Shown here one piece after another: positions 1 to 5,021 of a stretch of 5,021 nucleotides of DNA; the first letter of the stretch is position 1; the number at the start of each line of letters is the position of its first letter. This DNA comes from Prosthecobacter sp. (GTDB taxonomy: Bacteria > Verrucomicrobiota > Verrucomicrobiia > Verrucomicrobiales > Verrucomicrobiaceae), in assembly GCA_020216965.1 (NCBI GenBank), contig JAIWOJ010000224.1, positions 1 through 5,021 on the forward strand. Reading direction: 5' to 3'. The translations under genes and the position numbers were made by a program. The notes under the pieces are model-generated. The model saw only the letters and a list, made by a program, of their open reading frames with translations, was not told the DNA's origin and did no database searches.

Positions 1-186
1 GGGCAGGCGGTCGAGAAAGTCATCATATTTCTGCTGGATGAAGATTTCCCGAAAAGTCGCCATCTCGTTTTTATCCGCCACAGGCACCACAAGGCCGGAG
101 CGCAGCCGAAAGCGGATATCTGACCAACTGAAAAACCGCCACATCAGAGACTGGGCAAGCCTGCGAGGATTGAAGTTGATTTTCAT
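1..186 (-). CDS. FkbM-family methyltransferase, N-terminal part (cut by window edge)
   Basis: Only the first 62 codons are in the window; the gene runs on past base 1. The ATG is at 186-184, and all 62 codons are open. After a basic, aromatic start (MKINFNPRRL) comes RLRSGLVVPVADKNEMATFR, then EIFIQQKYDDFLDRLP. This resembles the strand before the Rossmann fold of FkbM-type SAM-dependent methyltransferases, in which a substrate-shielding strand is followed by a '(V)FREIF...YD' motif. The SAM-binding glycine motif would lie outside the window, so the family call rests on this short stretch. Such enzymes often O-methylate sugars in surface glycans. The gene starts 24 bases after the acyltransferase stop, on the same strand, so co-transcription is likely. 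The sequence before the ATG has no purine-rich ribosome binding site. A different polysaccharide-cluster enzyme remains possible. Confidence 0.55.
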   Translation of the reverse strand, partial: MKINFNPRRLAQSLMWRFFSWSDIRFRLRSGLVVPVADKNEMATFREIFIQQKYDDFLDRLP

Positions 187-210
187 GGAGCTGTGAATGC
201 CAGGGGGGCT

Positions 211-2214
211 TCAACGGGCAGGGGATTCATTTTGGAAAAGAGGCTGGAAGACAGCGCTGACGTGCAGAGCCCCGGCAATCGAAAGATGATGGCCGACATC
301 TGCATAGAGCGATTGCCCGCCATGCTGCAGCAGGTAGCGGCCCTGGCCATCTGTCAGGGCGGGGGTGGGATCGAGAATGCGTAGGCCACAGGTGCGCGCT
401 AGGTCGTCAAACATGCTATCAAAGGAAGCGTTTGCGCGGCGGTGTTCCGCTTCTGTGCAGGCGGAAGGTGTGGGGTCAGGAAAGAGCCAGGGCAGCCTCT
501 GGTGCAGCGCTAGGGCGCGTGGCACCAGGATGTCATGCGCGGGCACATCGCGCACCACCCAGACTTGGGCTCCAGCTTCTTCACGAAACCTGCGCACGGT
601 TAGCTCAAGGCAGTTTTTTAGTTCCTGGATGCGCCCTTTGGCAATGCGCCGCCAGTAGCCTACCAGTACCACATCAGGGATGCGGCGCTCCTTCACTAGG
701 CGTAGGATGCCCTCTCCCCATTCGATGGCGCGCGTGCCTAGCCCAGAAGTGCTGGGCTGTACAAAACCCAGCCCTGGCGGCGTGGAAGGATAGGTGGCTA
801 GCAGACCAGCCCTGCCATGCTGCTCTGCCAAGGCGGCGATGGCTGGAGACAGGCACCAGGCGTGGCTATCCCCCCAGACGAGCACTTCCAGTGGGGCATC
901 TGCAAAGGCTGCGCCGAAGCGCGGCAAATTTCCCTCTTTTAGGCGCTCAAAAGCATCACCATCGGCACCAGGCACGCCCATTTCACTCTGTGCCTGAGCC
1001 AGCCGGAGCTGCGCGGGAGTCCAGCGCGCAGGCAGGCCACCGTTTTCATGCATCCAAAAGCCTGCGGCCACCAGCACGGCTGCAGCGGCGAAAGCAGAGG
1101 CAAAAACTCGGCCTCGGATCGTGCCCGCGCTAGGCCGCCGGAAGGGCGTCTCTACCCAGCGCCAGGATGTATAAGCGGCTGCCAGTGCCAGCAGCACCAT
1201 CACTAGCCGCATCGCATCATGCACGCGGTCGCTAAAGCCCGCGTTCACATAATCCCAAAAGGCTAACAGCGGCCAGTGCCAGAGGTAGAGGGAATAGGAA
1301 ATGAGTCCCAGGCCCACGAGCAGACTGGACTCCATAACCCGGCGTAGCCAAAAGCGCTGAGTGCCGGATTGCCCAGGTGCCAGAGACCAGATCAGCAATG
1401 CCGCACCCGGGCAGGGCGGGGCAGCCAGGAGACCGGGAAAGGGCATCGTGTCACGCAGTTGGAGGGCGCTACCTAGCACCAAGCTCAGCCCTGCGACCGC
1501 TGCCGTGCGACTCCAAAAGGCAGGCACGCACATCCACCCCACGGGCAGGCAGGCCAGCACCCCACCCAGCAGTAGCTCCCAGAAGCGGCTGGGGAGTAGA
1601 TAAAACGCCATGGAGGCATCTTTCCGCACCATCCACACACTCAGCAAAAGGCCCCCAACAACCGCAAAGGAGAACATAGGCAGCAGTAGGCGGGCAGGGT
1701 CCGTCTTTTCTGCCCTCTTGCACAAGAGCTTACCTAGCAGCAAGAAGAGCAGGGGATACAAAAGGTAAAACTGCTCCTCCACTGCGAGAGACCAGGTGTG
1801 TAGCAGCGGCTTTTCCTCCGAGGCACCGTCAAAATAGCCAGAATCTCTCCAAAAATAGAAATTGGAGACCGTGAGCGCATGGGCGATGAGGGATCGTCCC
1901 AGCCCACGCAGATCTTCAGGTAGCAAGATCAGCGTGCCCAAAAGCAGGGTCACCATCGCCATCACGGCAGAGGCCGGTAAGATGCGGCGGATGCGGCGCT
2001 CCCAAAAGGCTCCCAGACTCACGGTGCCTTGGGCGCGCAGCTCACGCAGCAGGATGCTTGTGATGAGATAGCCTGAGATGACAAAAAAGACATCCACCCC
2101 GATGAAGCCGCCCTCCAGAGAACCTGTGGCGTGGAACAGCACAACGCAGAGGATCGACAGGCCGCGGAGCCCGTCCACATCGCGCCTATAGTGTGGGTGA
2201 TCTGTAGCAGCCAT
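211..2214 (-). CDS. OafA/YrhL-type membrane O-acyltransferase with C-terminal SGNH domain
   Basis: This 667-residue protein has the full two-part layout of acyltransferase-3/SGNH proteins, which move acyl groups (usually acetyl) across the inner membrane onto cell-surface or exported polysaccharides. The membrane part covers about residues 9-390, with about eleven hydrophobic stretches. It has the hallmark YRRDVDGLRGL (9-19), the catalytic-type His28 in LFHA, GGFIGVDVFFVISGYLI (35-51), SNFYFW (117-122), LLHTWSLAVEEQFYL (137-151), FWELLLGG (211-218) and ISYSLYLWHWP (305-315). The periplasmic SGNH part covers about 440-667: GDSH at 448-451 supplies the nucleophile Ser450, and LYADVGHHLS (636-645) supplies the Asp/His pair near the end. 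The His spacing there is slightly unusual. The ATG at 2214-2212 puts the YRRDVDGLRGL motif at residue 9, as expected for the family. No Shine-Dalgarno is visible. The DNA is GC-richer than the genes to its right. The donor and the glycan acceptor cannot be read from the sequence. Confidence 0.94.
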   Translation of the reverse strand: MAATDHPHYRRDVDGLRGLSILCVVLFHATGSLEGGFIGVDVFFVISGYLITSILLRELRAQGTVSLGAFWERRIRRILPASAVMAMVTLLLGTLILLPEDLRGLGRSLIAHALTVSNFYFWRDSGYFDGASEEKPLLHTWSLAVEEQFYLLYPLLFLLLGKLLCKRAEKTDPARLLLPMFSFAVVGGLLLSVWMVRKDASMAFYLLPSRFWELLLGGVLACLPVGWMCVPAFWSRTAAVAGLSLVLGSALQLRDTMPFPGLLAAPPCPGAALLIWSLAPGQSGTQRFWLRRVMESSLLVGLGLISYSLYLWHWPLLAFWDYVNAGFSDRVHDAMRLVMVLLALAAAYTSWRWVETPFRRPSAGTIRGRVFASAFAAAAVLVAAGFWMHENGGLPARWTPAQLRLAQAQSEMGVPGADGDAFERLKEGNLPRFGAAFADAPLEVLVWGDSHAWCLSPAIAALAEQHGRAGLLATYPSTPPGLGFVQPSTSGLGTRAIEWGEGILRLVKERRIPDVVLVGYWRRIAKGRIQELKNCLELTVRRFREEAGAQVWVVRDVPAHDILVPRALALHQRLPWLFPDPTPSACTEAEHRRANASFDSMFDDLARTCGLRILDPTPALTDGQGRYLLQHGGQSLYADVGHHLSIAGALHVSAVFQPLFQNESPAR

Positions 2215-2233
2215 GGAGACAAGTTGGCGTGCT

Positions 2234-2251
2234 AAGCCGCTGAGGCGACTT
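2234..2251 (-). other. Short hairpin in the leader of the acyltransferase gene
   Basis: On the minus strand AAGTCGC-CTCA-GCGGCTT forms a 7-bp stem (six Watson-Crick pairs and one U-G pair) with a four-base loop, 20 to 37 bases before the acyltransferase ATG. It is not followed by a T-tract on either strand, so it is not a standard intrinsic terminator. It could be a 5' leader structure, part of the end of the decayed insertion sequence, or chance. Nothing else is recognisable in 2215-2267. Confidence 0.3.
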
Positions 2252-2267
2252 CTTCAACTCGGATTAT

Positions 2268-2592
2268 TCAATAGGATAGCAAAAGGATGGGGCGAGCCTC
2301 GATTTGTTGGAAGATGGCTTCTATCCAGGGTGGCTTTTGACTTGGATGGGAGAGCTTGAGCTGTCGTTTGCAGGAGTGCTGGCTGGTTTAAGTTCCTAAT
2401 GCAATGCAATAAGATCGCAACTCACCAAGCTGGCCTTGTGGCGACTATCGAGCGCGAAGTGCCACGACAGGTTGATCAAGTTGTAGGCCGTCATGATGAA
2501 GCGCGACATGGCTTCTGAGGGGCCAAAAAGTCCTGCAGGCAAGAGGCATTCAGTTTGAAGTCTTGCTTTGCTTGCTCATGAAATTCGTTGGA
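2268..2592 (-). pseudogene. Decayed C-terminal fragment of an IS1380-like (DDE) transposase
   Basis: On the minus strand the last quarter or so of a transposase can be followed across three frames. Frame A (about 2592-2530) reads SNEFHEQAKQDFKLNASCLQ and then DF. Frame B (about 2527-2411) reads GPSEAMSRFIMTAYNLINLS, then WHFALDSRHKASLVSCDLIA. Frame C (from about 2405 down to a TGA at 2270-2268) reads LGT-stop-TSQHSCKRQLKLS, then PPWIEAIFQQIEARP. This matches the usual end of IS1380-type transposases: 'IKELK.DF.L..F....F.A.EA..RF....YNL..L', then 'TLR....ALG.W...H....LKLSL..K...W'. The first frame change falls at a run of five T (2529-2525), the second at a 5-bp tandem duplication (2401-2410), and a TAA replaces the expected Trp codon. 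The N-terminal three quarters and the 5' end of the element are missing: the isomerase gene ends only 15 bases upstream. I found no terminal inverted repeats. The fragment cannot make an active transposase. An IS4-family assignment is the main alternative. Confidence 0.82.
2401..2410. repeat. 5-bp tandem duplication (GCAAT twice) inside the transposase remnant
   Basis: The plus strand reads GCAATGCAAT. Removing one copy restores the reading frame on the minus strand exactly: DLIALH-stop becomes DLIALGT, which is the family-like continuation into the LKLS segment. This is a specific lesion, of the kind left by replication slippage or by the target duplication or footprint of a mobile element. 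Confidence 0.75.
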
Positions 2593-2607
2593 CCTCTTAC
2601 ATCGTCT

Positions 2608-3450
2608 TCATGATTGGACCAGGTCTGCATAAGCCTGTGTGATACGGAGCAGCCATTCCTCTTGGTTGGTGGACCACCAACGGTTGGAGAAAATTTCTAC
2701 CTCTCGATAGCCAGTGAAACCGGTTGCATCAACCCAGGCACTGATTTCACGAAGGTTGATGCAGCCCTCTCCCATGAGGCCACGATCATTCAGAAGGTCC
2801 GTAGTGGGTGTTTTCCAATCACAGATATGGAAAGCATGGAGGCGGCCCATCTTGCCTGCCAGATCTATCTGAGCTTTTAGATCAGGATCCCACCAGACAT
2901 GGTAAACATCTACAGCGATGCCAAGAGAAGCTGGAGAACCGAGTGCGTCACAAATTTCATGAGCCTGGTGCATCGTATTCACGGCACTGCGGTCATCGGC
3001 ATACATGGGGTGTAGCGGCTCAATGGCGAGCCGAACTCCTGCTGCCTCTGCATCAGGTAGGACGGCTGCGATACCATCTGTGATTTGTTTCCTAGACTCT
3101 GAAAGTGGCTGTCCAGGCACCGCGCCGCAGACAAGTACAATCAACGGTGCCCCTAGAGCTTGAGCTTGTTCTATGCAGCGTCGGTTATCATCAATGCTGG
3201 CTTGACGATCCCCTTTGCTACGCCCGGTGAAGAAACCTCCTCGGCAAAGGCTGACGATTTCTAACCCTGATTCCCTGGTTTGTTTGCCGACTTCTGAGGG
3301 AGATCGTCCCTCTAGGTTGTAACGCCAAAACGTGATGCCTTGCACTCCGGCTCTTGCATAGCGTTGTATGCATTCCTCAGTGGACCAAGGTTTCGTTGTG
3401 ATGGTGTGTAGGCAGAGCCTGTGTAGGGGAGGAATAGAGCTGGCGATCAT
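2608..3450 (-). CDS. Sugar phosphate isomerase/epimerase-like TIM barrel protein
   Basis: The 280-residue product reads as a xylose-isomerase-like (AP endonuclease family 2) TIM barrel, a fold used by metal-dependent enzymes that isomerise or epimerise sugars and related hydroxy acids. Typical pieces appear in order: HRLCLHTITTKPWS (10-23) on strand 1, RYARAGVQGITFWR (30-43), SGLEIVSLCRGGFFTG (61-76), GAPLIVLVCGA (100-110), LAIEPLHPMYADDR (141-154), GIAVDVYHVWWDPDL (177-191), LHAFHICDWK (204-213) and GYREVEIFS (247-255). The likely metal ligands are Glu144, Asp181, His208 and Glu252, with His184 close by. Length is normal for the family. I chose the ATG at 3450-3448; a TTG at 3462-3460 would add four residues (MIRA) and directly follows an in-frame stop. 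There is no clear Shine-Dalgarno; instead an inverted repeat ends two bases before the ATG. The substrate is unknown. The neighbours suggest carbohydrate or hydroxy-acid metabolism, but that is inference. Confidence 0.88.
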   Translation of the reverse strand: MIASSIPPLHRLCLHTITTKPWSTEECIQRYARAGVQGITFWRYNLEGRSPSEVGKQTRESGLEIVSLCRGGFFTGRSKGDRQASIDDNRRCIEQAQALGAPLIVLVCGAVPGQPLSESRKQITDGIAAVLPDAEAAGVRLAIEPLHPMYADDRSAVNTMHQAHEICDALGSPASLGIAVDVYHVWWDPDLKAQIDLAGKMGRLHAFHICDWKTPTTDLLNDRGLMGEGCINLREISAWVDATGFTGYREVEIFSNRWWSTNQEEWLLRITQAYADLVQS

Positions 3451-3451
3451 T

Positions 3452-3523
3452 GCTCGGATCAAGGTTCATTCATCTAATCCGAGCAACGTAAGATGCGCCT
3501 TAGGGGTTCTGTTGTTAGCTCGG
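3452..3523 (-). promoter_or_regulatory. Candidate leader with two competing hairpins before the isomerase gene
   Basis: The minus strand carries CCGAGC (3523-3518), then GCTCGGAT (3484-3477), then ATCCGAGC (3459-3452). The middle element can pair with the last one in a perfect 8-bp stem with a 17-base loop, ending two bases before the isomerase ATG. Alternatively it can pair with the first one: CCGAGC, one bulged T, then AAC (3516-3514), against GTT-GCTCGG (3487-3479), giving 9 bp. The two pairings exclude each other, as in attenuators and translational switches. No T-tract, Shine-Dalgarno or known riboswitch core is visible, so a regulatory role is inference. The rest of the 3463-3544 spacer shows no recognisable promoter or terminator. 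Confidence 0.35.
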
Positions 3524-3544
3524 CTCAGGTCTATTCTAGCACTT

Positions 3545-4624
3545 TTAGTTCAGCTTAGCCAGAGCATCGTCCAGAGCTGCTATCAGGTTGGTAATACTCT
3601 CGTCTGACTCATCCCCCATATTGCTGATGCGGAAGGTTTTTCCCTTCAGTTTTCCATAGCCACCATCAATGATCAGGCTGTGATCTTTTTTCAGGTTAGC
3701 AATGAAGGCGGCTACGTCGATATTCTTGTTGTTCGCGACGCAGGTCAGAGATTTTGAGCGGTAACCTTCGGGTGCGAAAAATTCAAAACCATGCTTCTTG
3801 ACCCACTCATGCACCATGCCATTGAGGCGCGCATGGCGTGCGTAGCGATTTTCTAGACCCTCGGTTTTCATTTTCTGAAGCTGGTGACGTAAGCCGTAAA
3901 TAAGGCTGATGCATGGTGTGGACGGAGTCATATTTTTTTCGCCATTGGCTCTGAACTCCAGAAAATCAAAATAATAGCCACGATCGCCGATTGTGGATGC
4001 GCGTTCCATGGCTGCCTCACTCGCAGTGAATAGGGCCAGGCCGGGAGGCAGGGCAAACGCCTTTTGGCTGCCTGTCAAAAGCACATCTAAGCCAAGTTCG
4101 TCAAAGTTCACGGGAACGGTGGTAAAGCCGGAGACGCTGTCGGTGATGAACATCACATCTGGATACTTTTTCTTCAGCGCAGCGATTTCAGCGATTGGAC
4201 TGAGGACTCCAGTGGAGGTTTCATTGTGGATGAACGTGACTGCATCGAATGCCCCCGTCGCCAGTCTCTTGTCAATTTCCTCAGGTAACACAGGCTGTCC
4301 CCACTCGACTTGGTAAGCTTCTGCTTCTTTACCGCAGCGTTTCGAGACGTCTAGCCACTTATCAGAAAATGCTCCGTTGCAGCAGTTGAGCACTTTTTTT
4401 CTAACGAGATTACGAATGGCACCCTCCATGACGCCCCATGCGGAGGAGGTGCTGAGAAAGACCTGCCGAGTCGTGCCGAAGACGCTTTGAAGCATGGGTT
4501 GGATCTCAGCGTAGAGGTCCTGAAAGCCCTTACCGCGATGACCGATCATGGGCTGAGCCATGGCGGCATAGGTATCTGGGCTTACTTCGACAGGACCGGG
4601 GATGTAGAGTTTGACGTGGCTCAT
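3545..4624 (-). CDS. Class V PLP aminotransferase (serine-pyruvate / alanine-glyoxylate type)
   Basis: The 359-residue product is a full-length fold-type I, class V aminotransferase. It starts MSHVKLYIPGPVEVSP with GHRGKGF at 28-34, the usual N-terminus of small archaeal and bacterial serine-pyruvate, alanine-glyoxylate and phosphoserine aminotransferases. Later come STSSAWGVMEGAIRN (58-72), which forms the cofactor phosphate pocket, FIHNETSTGV (131-140), TDSVSG (161-166) with Asp162 facing the pyridine nitrogen, and GSQKAFALPPG (185-195) with Lys188 as the Schiff-base lysine. TPSTP (233-237) and GGYGKLKGKTFRISNMG (321-337), with the carboxylate-binding Arg332, complete the site. It probably moves an amino group between serine, alanine or phosphoserine and a 2-oxo acid in the cytoplasm; which one cannot be decided here. 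An upstream in-frame GTG at 4693 would add 23 residues, but these come from repeat and leader DNA, so I chose the ATG at 4624. The gene lies 180 bases after deoC and 94 bases before the isomerase start, all on one strand. Confidence 0.93.
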   Translation of the reverse strand: MSHVKLYIPGPVEVSPDTYAAMAQPMIGHRGKGFQDLYAEIQPMLQSVFGTTRQVFLSTSSAWGVMEGAIRNLVRKKVLNCCNGAFSDKWLDVSKRCGKEAEAYQVEWGQPVLPEEIDKRLATGAFDAVTFIHNETSTGVLSPIAEIAALKKKYPDVMFITDSVSGFTTVPVNFDELGLDVLLTGSQKAFALPPGLALFTASEAAMERASTIGDRGYYFDFLEFRANGEKNMTPSTPCISLIYGLRHQLQKMKTEGLENRYARHARLNGMVHEWVKKHGFEFFAPEGYRSKSLTCVANNKNIDVAAFIANLKKDHSLIIDGGYGKLKGKTFRISNMGDESDESITNLIAALDDALAKLN

Positions 4625-4660
4625 GTGGAGGAAGGGAAATTGAAAGTAGGAGGAAATGGA
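4625..4660 (-). promoter_or_regulatory. Pyrimidine-rich leader directly before the aminotransferase start
   Basis: In the 36 bases before the ATG, 31 are pyrimidines on the coding strand (TCCTCC, TTTCCC and CTTCCTCC blocks). It therefore contains no Shine-Dalgarno, in fact the opposite composition. Pyrimidine-rich leaders can load ribosomes through protein S1 in bacteria that rely little on Shine-Dalgarno pairing; applying that here is inference. Confidence 0.3.
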
Positions 4661-4681
4661 AGCTTGGCAAGAAGCACCAGG

Positions 4682-4771
4682 CATCTCACACACGCATCCG
4701 GGGGTTCGCCGAATACAAGGGTGTCTTACGCACTCCGAATTTCATCTCACACACGCATCCGGGGGTTCGCC
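4682..4771. repeat. Two identical 29-bp direct repeats, 61 bp apart
   Basis: The 29 bases at 4682-4710 recur without a mismatch at 4743-4771; both begin CATCTCACACACGCATCC and end GGGGGTTCGCC. The second copy is longer on its left side: 4733-4744 reads CTCCGAATTTCA, and that 12-mer recurs with one change at 4796-4807. The array is thus about two units with a period of 61 to 63 bp, and the stretches between (4711-4732 and 4772-4795) are not conserved. It fills most of the spacer between deoC and the aminotransferase. The repeat has no strong internal dyad and no cas gene is near, so I do not call it CRISPR. It is most likely a dispersed intergenic repeat family of this genome. Confidence 0.85.
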
Positions 4772-4795
4772 ATTGTAGTGCTACCAGGGGCTGTG

Positions 4796-4807
4796 CTCTG
4801 AATTTCA
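4796..4807. repeat. Partial third repeat unit overlapping the deoC stop codon
   Basis: CTCTGAATTTCA differs at one base from CTCCGAATTTCA at 4733-4744, the left part of the neighbouring full repeat, after which the similarity stops. The last three bases (4805-4807) are the TGA stop of deoC on the minus strand, so the repeat family abuts, or was truncated at, the end of the gene. Confidence 0.5.
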
Positions 4808-5021
4808 ATAACCACCACTGCCCAGGGTAACCTGGCTACCGCCTAGTTTACCTGATGCCTCGCAACGGCGATATTCATCCAGGATGGCTGCAGTGGCAGA
4901 TGTGCCGCAGCGTGTTGCACCTAGGTCACGAACACGGATTAGGCCATTCAAGTCGCGCACTCCACCGGCTGCTTTTACCTGCACACCAGGGCCGCAGGCA
5001 GCCCGCATGAGAATAAGGTCA
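4805..5021 (-). CDS. deoC: Deoxyribose-phosphate aldolase, C-terminal part (cut by window edge)
   Basis: The last 72 codons or so of a class I aldolase are present; the start lies beyond base 5021. The enzyme cleaves 2-deoxyribose 5-phosphate to glyceraldehyde 3-phosphate and acetaldehyde in deoxynucleoside breakdown. The visible sequence runs DLILMRAACGPGVQVKAAGG, then VRDLNGLIRVRDLGATRCGT and SATAAILDEYRR. VKAAGGVRD is the DeoC motif carrying the second active-site lysine (the proton-relay lysine in the E. coli enzyme), and GATRCGTS is the phosphate-binding end of the barrel. The Schiff-base lysine lies on the preceding strand, outside the window. An ATG at 5008 is internal (residue Met within DLILMRAACG), not a start. 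The tail after GKLGG (SQVTLGSGGY) is a short low-complexity end. The stop codon overlaps the partial repeat unit at 4796-4807. Confidence 0.92.
   Translation of the reverse strand, partial: DLILMRAACGPGVQVKAAGGVRDLNGLIRVRDLGATRCGTSATAAILDEYRRCEASGKLGGSQVTLGSGGY

Noticed and set aside
432..1133. A 233-codon open frame on the plus strand, antisense to the acyltransferase
   Set aside because: It lies wholly inside a gene with unmistakable acyltransferase-3 and SGNH motifs. Its own translation is rich in Arg, Ala, Pro and Cys with no recognisable domain, as expected for the complement of GC-rich coding DNA.
2398..2533. A small intact gene in the YNL-containing frame of the transposase remnant
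   Set aside because: The frame has the core of a transposase C-terminus, and the homologous sequence continues in other frames on both sides, so it is a broken piece rather than a small protein gene.
3460..3462. TTG as the start of the isomerase gene
   Set aside because: It adds only MIRA, directly follows an in-frame stop, and an ATG lies four codons later. Possible but less likely.
4643..4670. Possible sigma-70-like promoter before the aminotransferase (TTGCCA, 16 bases, TACTTT on the minus strand)
   Set aside because: The -35 is good but the -10 matches only three of six positions, the spacer is short, and the leader would be about a dozen bases. Not distinguishable from chance.
4625..4693. 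A 23-residue N-terminal extension of the aminotransferase from the GTG at 4693
   Set aside because: The family's N-terminus begins at MSHVKLYIPGPVE. The extra residues are encoded by repeat DNA and the pyrimidine-rich leader and look like neither a signal peptide nor a family segment.
4682..4771. Minimal CRISPR array (29-bp repeat, 32-base spacer)
   Set aside because: There are only two full copies, no cas gene in the window, no strong internal dyad or type-specific repeat pattern, and the similarity extends unevenly into the 'spacers', with a partial third unit over a stop codon.

Overview
The window looks like chromosomal sequence from a Verrucomicrobiota-type bacterium, possibly a Prosthecobacter relative. 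I infer this from how the proteins read and from the absence of a convincing Shine-Dalgarno sequence before any of the start codons in the window. No marker gene fixes the taxonomy. Every gene I can support lies on the minus strand, so transcription runs from high to low coordinates.

Layout in the direction of transcription: (1) 5021-4805, the C-terminal part of a deoxyribose-phosphate aldolase, cut by the window edge. (2) 4804-4625, a 180-base spacer with two identical 29-bp direct repeats plus a partial third unit that overlaps the deoC stop codon, then a pyrimidine-rich leader. (3) 4624-3545, a complete class V PLP aminotransferase of the serine-pyruvate / alanine-glyoxylate type. (4) 3544-3451, a spacer whose transcript could form two mutually exclusive hairpins, one ending two bases before the next start codon. 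(5) 3450-2608, a sugar phosphate isomerase/epimerase-like TIM barrel protein. (6) 2607-2215, a 393-base region holding the decayed C-terminal end of an IS1380-like transposase, readable only across three frames, followed by a short hairpin. (7) 2214-211, a large membrane O-acyltransferase with an SGNH domain. (8) 186-1, the N-terminus of a probable FkbM-family methyltransferase, cut by the left edge.

The transposase scar divides two neighbourhoods. To its right are enzymes of small-molecule carbon metabolism (aldolase, aminotransferase, isomerase). To its left are two genes, 24 bases apart, that probably decorate a surface polysaccharide (O-acylation and methylation), with visibly GC-richer DNA in the acyltransferase. 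I see no complete mobile element, CRISPR-Cas locus, RNA gene or clearly new multi-gene system. The parts most worth a second look are the non-coding ones: the repeat cluster, the alternative hairpins, and the transposase fossil, whose individual lesions can be read off the sequence.
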